A DNA stretch of 6,594 nt, taken from the NCBI GenBank assembly GCA_019115685.1, contig DXDC01000114.1:1-6594 (forward strand), written 5' to 3'. The notes under the pieces are model-generated. The model saw only the letters and a program-made list of their open reading frames with translations. It had not been told where the DNA came from and ran no database searches. The translations under genes and the position numbers were made by a program. Source of the DNA: Candidatus Agrococcus pullicola. Its GTDB lineage: Bacteria > Actinomycetota > Actinomycetes > Actinomycetales > Microbacteriaceae. Below, piece by piece: positions 1 to 4,540 of this stretch (position 1 is the stretch's first letter; the number at the start of each line of letters is the position of its first letter).

Positions 1-57
1 GCATGGGCCCAGTCAATCATGTTGCGCGGTCACGCGCGAAGGCGCCGAACAACTCGC

Positions 58-63
58 TAGCAT
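58..63 (+). promoter_or_regulatory. Candidate -10 box (TAGCAT) for the amidase gene
   Basis: TAGCAT fits the actinobacterial TAnnnT pattern and ends six bases before the ATG at 70, so initiation at the usual distance would fall on the start codon and give a leaderless mRNA. No Shine-Dalgarno-like purine run lies before that ATG, which agrees with this. No convincing -35 box is visible. An alternative is that an upstream gene ends at TGA 71-73, overlapping the ATG as ATGA: that frame is open from base 2. Bases 1-57 hold nothing else I can support. Confidence 0.3.
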
Positions 64-69
64 GGCCGC

Positions 70-885
70 ATGACCTATGCGCTCGAAATTGCTCTCCTAC
101 AGCTACAGTCGGGCCCCGATCCCGAGGCAAACCTCGGTCGGATGCGCGAGCTCGCGATCGGTCAGGCGGACGCGGATCTGATCGTCTTTCCCGAGTACTC
201 GCATTTTCTCGAGAAGGACATGCGCGTGAGCGGACCCGCCGCGGCCGAGCCGCTGGACGGGCCATTCGTGCAAGGTGTGAGCGCGCTATCACAGGACTGT
301 GGCGCAACCATCATCGCCGGGATGCTCGAGCGCGATGGCGACCGCGTACTCAATACGCTGATCGTCTGCAGCGATGGAAGATTGCAGGCCACCTACCGCA
401 AAGTGCATCTGTACGACTCGTACGGAGGTGGGGAGTCGACCTGGCTGGCTCCGGGTGATGCCGCGCAGCTACCCGTCATCGATGTCGCGGGAGCGCCGGT
501 CGGTTTGCAGACCTGCTATGACCTGCGATTCCCGGAATCGACCCGTAGGCTCGCCTCCGCCGGAGCGGAAATCGTGGTGGTTCCCGCGGATTGGGTGCCC
601 GGTCCCCTCAAGGAATATCAGTGGCGCACGCTGCTGGCGGCGCGAGCCATCGAGAACACGGTGTACGTTGCGGCCGTCGACGTTTCCCCGCCGCTCGGCG
701 TCGGTCACAGCACGGTATTCGACCCACGCGGAATCGCGGTTGCAGGCGCAGGCGATGAAGCAGAAGTGGTAGTACGGGCACGTCTTCGAAGCCAGGTCGT
801 CGCTCAGGCTCGAGACGTCAACCCTTCCCTGGCGCTGGGGCGTTACAGGGTGACGACAACCCTCTCGCAAGAGGGCCCGATCTAG
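70..885 (+). CDS. Nit-family carbon-nitrogen hydrolase (predicted amidase)
   Basis: This 271-residue protein has the length and motif order of a single-domain Nit/nitrilase-superfamily hydrolase, soluble and probably cytoplasmic. The catalytic triad is visible: Glu42 in FPEYS, Lys111 in YRKVHLYDSYG and Cys149 in QTCYDLRFPES. A fourth conserved acidic position is likely Glu122 in GGES. By family knowledge the Cys attacks an amide to give an acyl-enzyme and ammonia, and water then releases the acid. CYDLRFPE is usual in the omega-amidase and deaminated-glutathione-amidase branches rather than true nitrilases, so an amide substrate is more likely than a nitrile. The exact substrate cannot be read from sequence. 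There is no signal peptide or membrane segment. The start is the first ATG that gives a normal Nit N-terminus (beta strand LEIALLQLQ). It lacks a Shine-Dalgarno site. The next gene is aspartase, 140 bases downstream. Confidence 0.9.
   Translation: MTYALEIALLQLQSGPDPEANLGRMRELAIGQADADLIVFPEYSHFLEKDMRVSGPAAAEPLDGPFVQGVSALSQDCGATIIAGMLERDGDRVLNTLIVCSDGRLQATYRKVHLYDSYGGGESTWLAPGDAAQLPVIDVAGAPVGLQTCYDLRFPESTRRLASAGAEIVVVPADWVPGPLKEYQWRTLLAARAIENTVYVAAVDVSPPLGVGHSTVFDPRGIAVAGAGDEAEVVVRARLRSQVVAQARDVNPSLALGRYRVTTTLSQEGPI
860..875 (+). other. Small hairpin in the last codons of the amidase gene
   Basis: CCCTCT (860-865) pairs perfectly with AGAGGG (870-875) around the tetraloop CGCA, ten bases before the stop codon. 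No T-run follows, so it is not a standard intrinsic terminator. It could stabilise a 3' end or be a chance match inside coding sequence. Confidence 0.25.
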
Positions 886-951
886 CGTGCGGCGGAGGTA
901 CGAGGGCGGGTTGGCGAGCACCTCCTGCCAGTGAAGCCGCGCGTTCGTCGA

Positions 952-983
952 TAGCCGTATCGGCACGGGTGATCGGCTAGCGT
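952..983 (+). promoter_or_regulatory. Candidate promoter with overlapping inverted repeat upstream of aspA
   Basis: TAGCCG (952-957) and CGGCTA (974-979) are perfect inverted halves 16 bases apart. The right half runs into TAGCGT (978-983), a TAnnnT-type -10 box about 43 bases before the aspartase ATG. No good -35 is seen at the normal spacing. A repressor or activator could bind the dyad over the promoter, but a six-base repeat at this spacing can occur by chance. The rest of the 140-base gap shows only the ribosome binding site. Confidence 0.3.
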
Positions 984-1025
984 TGACGGGGTTCGCACAC
1001 CCTCAATTCGAAAGGCGGAACGGTC

Positions 1026-2510
1026 ATGACCGACGTGCCCAGCTACAAGCTCGAGCCGGCTCCCGAGGGGGAGTACGCGGTGAGCGGACCGACCCGTACT
1101 GAGCGGGACTCGCTGGGTGAACTCGAGGTTCCGGCAGACGCCTACTACGGCATCCATACCGTTCGTGCGCTGCAGAACTTCCCCATTACCGGCCGGTCGA
1201 TCTCCGTCTACGGGGATCTCGTGCGCGCACTCGCGATGGTGAAACAAGCCTGCGCACGGGCGAACAACGAGATCGGTGTTCTCTCCGACGCGAAGACGGA
1301 GCTGATCGGCCGCGCCTGCGACCGCATCATCGCAGGAGAATTCCACGAACAGTTCGCGGTCGGTGTCATGCAGGGCGGCGCGGGTACGAGCACCAATATG
1401 AACACCAACGAGGTGATCGCGAACATCTGCCTCGAGATGCTCGGGTACGAAAAGGGCGACTACCGCCACTTCCACCCGATCGACGACGTCAATCGTTCCC
1501 AATCGACGAACGACACCTATCCGACGTCGATCAAGGTCGCCATGTCCTTCACCGTCCGGCGTTTGAGCACCGAACTCGGACTCCTGATCGATTCCTTCCA
1601 GAAGAAGTCGGAGGAGTTCTCCGACGTTCTCAAAGTGGGCCGAACGCAGATGCAGGACGCCGTGCCCATGACGGTCGGGCAGGAGATGGGTGGATGGGCG
1701 AACACGCTCCGCGAAGAGCTCGACCGTTTTGACGCGATCGTTGCGGCGCTCAGCGAGGTGAATCTTGGCGCGACTGCGATCGGAACCGGTATTACCGCCG
1801 ACCCGCGGTATGCGGCGGCAGCTGCTGCCAACCTCGCCCAGATCACGGACCTCCCGATCAGGACCGCCCACGACCTCGTGGAGGCGACGAGCGACACGGG
1901 CGTCTTCATGCGGCTCTCGGCAGCGCTGAAGCGCTTCGCATCGAAACTGTCGAAGATCTGCAATGATCTGCGACTGCTCTCCAGCGGGCCGCAGGCGGGG
2001 CTCGGTGAACTCGCGCTGCCCGCGAAACAGGCAGGTTCCTCGATCATGCCAGGCAAAGTGAACCCCGTTATTCCCGAAGTTGTCAATCAAGTGGCGTTTT
2101 CGGTGATCGGAGCCGACGTGACCGTCACGATGGCGGCCGAAGCAGGGCAACTGCAGTTGAATGCTTTCGAGCCCGTCATCGCCCACTCGCTGCTGCAGAG
2201 CCTGCACTGGCTCACACAGGCCTGCCTGACACTTCGCGTGAACTGCATTGATGGAATAGAAGCCAACCGTGACCGGCTCAACCAGATGGTCGGCACTTCG
2301 GTCGGTGTCGTCACTGCCTTGACCCCGTACATCGGTTATGTTGCCAGCGCAGATCTCGCGCATCGGGCGCTGACGAGCAACAGATCGATCATCGATCTCG
2401 TGGTGGACTCCGGGTTGATGAAGCGGGAGGACGTCGAACGGCTGCTCCAGCCGTCGAAACTGAGCTCTCCGCAGCCGGTCACGCAGAGTATTCCGATCGT
2501 TCGCCAGTAG
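1026..2510 (+). CDS. aspA: Aspartate ammonia-lyase (aspartase)
   Basis: This 494-residue enzyme of the fumarase/aspartase superfamily should convert L-aspartate reversibly to fumarate and ammonia as a cytoplasmic homotetramer. The superfamily signature GSSIMPGKVNP is at 337-347. By homology Ser339 is the catalytic base on the mobile loop and Lys344 binds substrate carboxylate. Further substrate-binding segments are GAGTSTNMNTNEV (118-130), SQSTNDTYPT (158-167) and GRTQMQDAVPMT (205-216). Gln208 stands where class II fumarases have His, and ICNDLRLLSSGP (311-322) and TMAAEAGQLQLN (368-379) match aspartase, so aspA is preferred over fumC. The purine-rich AAAGGCGGAA (1011-1020) supports the ATG at 1026. 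This gives about 25 residues before the conserved core, longer than the E. coli enzyme. A GTG at 1080 preceded by GGGGGAG (1067-1073) is a credible alternative start giving 476 residues. There is no strong terminator after the stop codon. Confidence 0.93.
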   Translation: MTDVPSYKLEPAPEGEYAVSGPTRTERDSLGELEVPADAYYGIHTVRALQNFPITGRSISVYGDLVRALAMVKQACARANNEIGVLSDAKTELIGRACDRIIAGEFHEQFAVGVMQGGAGTSTNMNTNEVIANICLEMLGYEKGDYRHFHPIDDVNRSQSTNDTYPTSIKVAMSFTVRRLSTELGLLIDSFQKKSEEFSDVLKVGRTQMQDAVPMTVGQEMGGWANTLREELDRFDAIVAALSEVNLGATAIGTGITADPRYAAAAAANLAQITDLPIRTAHDLVEATSDTGVFMRLSAALKRFASKLSKICNDLRLLSSGPQAGLGELALPAKQAGSSIMPGKVNPVIPEVVNQVAFSVIGADVTVTMAAEAGQLQLNAFEPVIAHSLLQSLHWLTQACLTLRVNCIDGIEANRDRLNQMVGTSVGVVTALTPYIGYVASADLAHRALTSNRSIIDLVVDSGLMKREDVERLLQPSKLSSPQPVTQSIPIVRQ

Positions 2511-2567
2511 GCGCATCACTCACTCCACGTACAACCGGCACTCAGGGAATGCCCCGGGGAAAGCTCG

Positions 2568-2573
2568 TACGCT
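2568..2573 (+). promoter_or_regulatory. Candidate -10 box (TACGCT) for the prsW-like gene
   Basis: TACGCT fits TAnnnT and lies seven bases before the ATG at 2581, so transcription could begin at or next to that codon. The nearest purine run (GGGGAAAG, 2556-2563) is 11 or more bases from the ATG at 2575, too far for a good ribosome binding site. Both points suggest leaderless expression. No clear -35 is seen. The gap 2511-2567 otherwise shows only a weak, bulged hairpin (CCGGCA at 2535 with TGCC at 2550) and no T-run. Confidence 0.3.
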
Positions 2574-2574
2574 G

Positions 2575-3789
2575 ATGCCTATGAGTGTTCCCAATACGAA
2601 CATCACCCTTCCGTCGGTGCGGCACACGCAGGCTTCACAGCGACGCAATCTCATTCTCACCATCGTGTTCTTGGCGGCGTTAGCGCTTGCGACTCCGGTC
2701 GTCGTATTCATCCTCGCCCTGAGCACGGAGTTCTCGCCGGTCGTGCAGATGTTCACGAGCGTCATCGCGCTGGTTCCGCTCGCGTTCGTCGTGTGGGTTC
2801 TGCACATCATGGGTCGTTGGGAGCCGGTGCCGCTGCTGATCAAACTCTCATCGGCGTTGTGGGGAGGCATCGGCGCGGTGCTCATGACCCTGGGTATTGG
2901 GCTCGTTCTCGAATTCATGCTGGTCGGCCTCGGCGTTATCACGACGGAGGAGGGGCTGGCGTTCTACGGCACCGTGATTCAGGCACCCATCGTTGAGGAG
3001 CTCGCGAAGGCGATCCCGCTCCTGTTCCTTTTCCTCTTCATGCGCAAGCAGATCGATGGCCCGATCGACGGGATGGTCATCGCCGGGCTGAGCGCGGCCG
3101 GGTTCGCATACACCGAGAACATCCTCTACTTCTCGAGTCAGGTGCTGCTGACGGGCGACGCCAGCGGTATCTTCGTTATGCGCGGCATCATGAGCCCGCT
3201 GACGCACGCAATTTTCACCGCTATGGGGTTCGGTCTGCTCATGGGGCTCGTCGCGCACCGCAGCCGAATCTGGGCGCTCGCGATGTTCCCCGCCGGTTGG
3301 GCGGTTTCGGCATTTCTGCACATGCTCTGGAACGGCAGCGCTCTTCTGCTGGGCAACCTGTTCTACGTCGGCTATTTCGTCATTCAGGTCCCCATCGCCG
3401 TTGGCTCGGCCCTCGTCGTGGTGTTCCTGACGAGATCGGAGGCGAAAACGACCAAGAAGCGCCTGAGCGAGTACGCTGAGGCAGGCTGGTTGTCGTTGGA
3501 AGAGGCCCACAGGCTCTCGAACACGGACGGCCGTGCCCAGTTGCTCGAGTGGGCGAAGCGCCGGGGCGTCCGCAGTGTCATGACCAAGTACATTCAGGCT
3601 GCTACGCGACTGGCCTTCAACCGGCAGAGGACTGTCGTCGGGGGAGGCTATCGGGAGAATCAGGGCCAAGAGGCCGACTCGCTCACCTACTTCTCGAGCT
3701 TGCGACAGGAACTGTTGCGGGCATCCAGCGGTGACATGACAATGGGCCAGCCGGGAGCGGCACTGCGGCAACCGCCGAGCTTGCACTAG
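2575..3789 (+). CDS. prsW: PrsW-family intramembrane metalloprotease
   Basis: This 404-residue polytopic membrane protein carries the PrsW motifs in order: Glu141-Glu142-x-x-Lys145 in IVEELAKAIPLL, Glu181-Asn182 in FAYTENILYF, His211 in SPLTHAIFTAMGFG and His249 in FLHMLWN. These are the predicted zinc ligands and catalytic residues. About eight hydrophobic segments span roughly residues 25-286, followed by a charged soluble tail of about 118 residues, probably cytoplasmic, as is common in actinobacterial members. In Bacillus subtilis PrsW makes the first cut of the anti-sigma factor RsiW under envelope stress. Here no sigma or anti-sigma gene lies nearby, so the substrate is unknown and a stress-signalling role is only family inference. 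Two ATGs compete, at 2575 (MPMSVPN) and 2581 (MSVPN). The second fits a leaderless message and the first gives the longest frame. The motifs are intact, with no sign of decay. Confidence 0.88.
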   Translation: MPMSVPNTNITLPSVRHTQASQRRNLILTIVFLAALALATPVVVFILALSTEFSPVVQMFTSVIALVPLAFVVWVLHIMGRWEPVPLLIKLSSALWGGIGAVLMTLGIGLVLEFMLVGLGVITTEEGLAFYGTVIQAPIVEELAKAIPLLFLFLFMRKQIDGPIDGMVIAGLSAAGFAYTENILYFSSQVLLTGDASGIFVMRGIMSPLTHAIFTAMGFGLLMGLVAHRSRIWALAMFPAGWAVSAFLHMLWNGSALLLGNLFYVGYFVIQVPIAVGSALVVVFLTRSEAKTTKKRLSEYAEAGWLSLEEAHRLSNTDGRAQLLEWAKRRGVRSVMTKYIQAATRLAFNRQRTVVGGGYRENQGQEADSLTYFSSLRQELLRASSGDMTMGQPGAALRQPPSLH

Positions 3790-3809
3790 CGGAGGTGCCC
3801 GCGTGCCCT

Positions 3810-3835
3810 GTGACCTGCTATCATTGGCAGGTTGC
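3810..3835 (+). promoter_or_regulatory. Candidate rpsO promoter: extended -10 inside an inverted repeat
   Basis: TGCTATCAT (3816-3824) is an extended -10 (TGn plus TATCAT) about 80 bases before the S15 start. No recognisable -35 is at standard spacing, which an extended -10 can tolerate. The hexamer lies in the eight-base centre of an inverted repeat: ACCTGC (3813-3818) pairs with GCAGGT (3827-3832), extended by two G-T pairs and one G-C pair to 3810/3835. No T-run follows, so this is not a normal terminator for the preceding gene. The dyad may be an operator or a chance repeat. Confidence 0.4.
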
Positions 3836-3860
3836 CGTGTATCGGCCGCGGATGGAGAGA

Positions 3861-3881
3861 GCAATCGCACCGGGTGATTGC
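3861..3881 (+). promoter_or_regulatory. Stem-loop in the rpsO 5' leader
   Basis: GCAATC (3861-3866) pairs perfectly with GATTGC (3876-3881). The inner bases CAC/GTG can lengthen the stem if two bases bulge. It ends 26 bases before the S15 start codon and 15 before the ribosome binding site AAGGGA (3897-3902). TCGCA (3865-3869) can instead pair with TGCGA (3889-3893), so two exclusive folds are possible. S15 autoregulation through leader RNAs is known in several phyla, and this is a candidate site by position only. Confidence 0.35.
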
Positions 3882-3907
3882 GCCGCGCTGCGACGAAAGG
3901 GAATCGC

Positions 3908-4177
3908 ATGAGCATTACCGCAGAGAAGAAGCAGGCGATCATCGCCGAGTATGCAACCCACGAGGGCGACACGGGTAGCCCCGAGGTGCAGGTCGCGATC
4001 CTTTCGGCTCGCATCAAGCACCTCACCGAGCACCTGAAGGACCACAAGCACGACCACCACTCGCGTCGTGGTCTGCTGCTGCTGGTCGGCCAGCGCCGTC
4101 GTCTCCTCAAGTACCTGCAGGAAGTCGACATCGAGCGCTACCGCTCGCTCATCGAGCGCCTCGGCCTGCGCCGCTAA
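3908..4177 (+). CDS. rpsO: 30S ribosomal protein S15
   Basis: The product is 89 residues, the standard S15 length, and is readable end to end: [15 protein letters not shown] at the N-terminus, [13 protein letters not shown] near residues 20-32, [19 protein letters not shown] in the middle and IERLGLRR at the end. S15 is an early-binding small-subunit protein that contacts the 16S rRNA central domain at a three-way junction and organises the platform. The His/Asp/Ser and Arg-rich stretch around residues 42-60 is the conserved RNA-contacting region. The ATG at 3908 is chosen because it gives the canonical N-terminus and sits five bases after AAGGGA. A TTG at 3878 would add ten unconserved residues. 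The gene has its own promoter candidate and its own terminator, and pnp follows, the classic pairing. Confidence 0.97.
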   Translation: MSITAEKKQAIIAEYATHEGDTGSPEVQVAILSARIKHLTEHLKDHKHDHHSRRGLLLLVGQRRRLLKYLQEVDIERYRSLIERLGLRR

Positions 4178-4197
4178 ACGCCTCGACGACTCGATAG

Positions 4198-4229
4198 AAA
4201 GACCCCGCACTCCAAGTGCGGGGTCTTTT
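4198..4229 (+). terminator. Rho-independent terminator of rpsO
   Basis: AAAGACCCCGCACT (4198-4211) and AGTGCGGGGTCTTT (4215-4228) form a perfect 14-pair stem with the three-base loop CCA, followed by one more T so that four T residues close the element. It begins 20 bases after the rpsO stop codon. The A-tract on the left arm pairs with the T-tract, so it could also act partly on the opposite strand. It should limit read-through into pnp. Confidence 0.93.
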
Positions 4230-4283
4230 CGCCGGTCTAGGTCTTCTGCGTCCCGGGAATGGATGAGGAATGCGGTTCGGGCA

Positions 4284-4305
4284 TGCACCCAGGTGCGCGG
4301 GTGCA
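4284..4305 (+). repeat. Perfect inverted repeat between rpsO and pnp
   Basis: TGCACCC (4284-4290) and GGGTGCA (4299-4305) are exact inverted halves separated by eight bases. It lies about 55 bases before the -10 candidate of pnp and has no T-run, so it looks more like a protein-binding dyad or structured DNA than a terminator. The surrounding stretch 4230-4328 holds no credible gene. Confidence 0.4.
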
Positions 4306-4328
4306 AAGCGGCGGAAAGCAGACAAACC

Positions 4329-4366
4329 GCCCAGCATCCTTGATTCTGGGCATGTATTGATAGCAT
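4329..4366 (+). promoter_or_regulatory. Candidate pnp promoter with dyad over the -35
   Basis: TTGATT (4340-4345) and TAGCAT (4361-4366) resemble a -35/-10 pair, with a short 15-base spacer that is partly offset by an extended -10 (TGA before TAGCAT). The -35 hexamer lies in the interior of a perfect inverted repeat, GCCCAG (4329-4334) and CTGGGC (4346-4351). Transcription would begin near 4372-4374, leaving a leader of about 168 bases before pnp. Confidence 0.4.
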
Positions 4367-4373
4367 GGCGTAT

Positions 4374-4486
4374 GGAACGCTCATGAGAGCGCTCCGGACG
4401 CGCACGCACCGCAGCTGGTCGTTGGTGGTGAATCTCGATGCGGAGAGCATCGCGGTTTTCTACTGATGACCAGACCATGGAGGTCA
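4374..4486 (+). promoter_or_regulatory. Structured pnp 5' leader with three stem-loops
   Basis: Three hairpins can be drawn. SL1 pairs GGAACGCTC (4374-4382) with GAGCGCTCC (4387-4395), one A-C mismatch, loop ATGA, and starts at the predicted transcript 5' end. SL2 pairs CGATGC (4436-4441) with GCATCG (4447-4452), loop GGAGA. SL3 pairs TGACC (4467-4471) with GGTCA (4482-4486). In E. coli the pnp leader folds near its 5' end, RNase III cuts it and PNPase then represses its own mRNA. A similar role here is inference. The region 4487-4523 shows nothing further. Confidence 0.4.
4383..4466 (+). CDS. Possible 27-residue leader ORF upstream of pnp
   Basis: An ATG at 4383 opens 27 codons, including the run [13 protein letters not shown], and stops at TGA 4464-4466, 74 bases before pnp. 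By my count 22 of the 26 codons after the ATG end in G or C, against about half at first and second positions, which is the coding pattern of this genome. Its ATG lies exactly in the loop of SL1. The frame also has an ATG at 4365, giving 33 codons, but that overlaps the -10 box. There is no good Shine-Dalgarno site, only a weak GGAA at 4374-4377. I do not recognise the peptide. It may be a regulatory leader peptide, a small protein or chance. Confidence 0.3.
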   Translation: MRALRTRTHRSWSLVVNLDAESIAVFY

Positions 4487-4540
4487 GCCTCTGTTCCCTG
4501 CGGCGCGCGTCGAAGCAATCGCAGAGAGGAGAGGCCCACT

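Noticed and set aside
1..20. Possible divergent gene starting at a minus-strand ATG (bases 20-18)
   Set aside because: Only seven codons are visible, with no ribosome binding site or TAnnnT box at a fitting position. The window is too short to judge.
882..2519. Long open frame on the minus strand opposite aspA (545 codons)
   Set aside because: It mirrors a highly conserved aspartase and its product is a compositionally biased Arg/His/Asp/Val-rich sequence with no recognisable motif. Third-position GC bias in high-GC genomes routinely opens the antisense frame.
2535..2559. Hairpin after aspA as a terminator
   Set aside because: The stem is only four pairs before a two-base bulge and there is no T-run.
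3878..3907. TTG start extending S15 by ten residues
   Set aside because: The added residues are not part of conserved S15, they overlap a leader hairpin, and the ATG at 3908 has a well-spaced ribosome binding site.
2848..4131. Minus-strand open frame spanning prsW and rpsO (427 codons)
   Set aside because: It crosses two real genes and their intergenic gap, has no family motif, and is explained by codon bias of the sense genes.
4259..4360. 33-codon plus-strand ORF before the pnp promoter
   Set aside because: It has no spaced ribosome binding site, its start abuts CCCGGGA, and it covers two inverted repeats and the promoter candidate. Coding bias is unconvincing.
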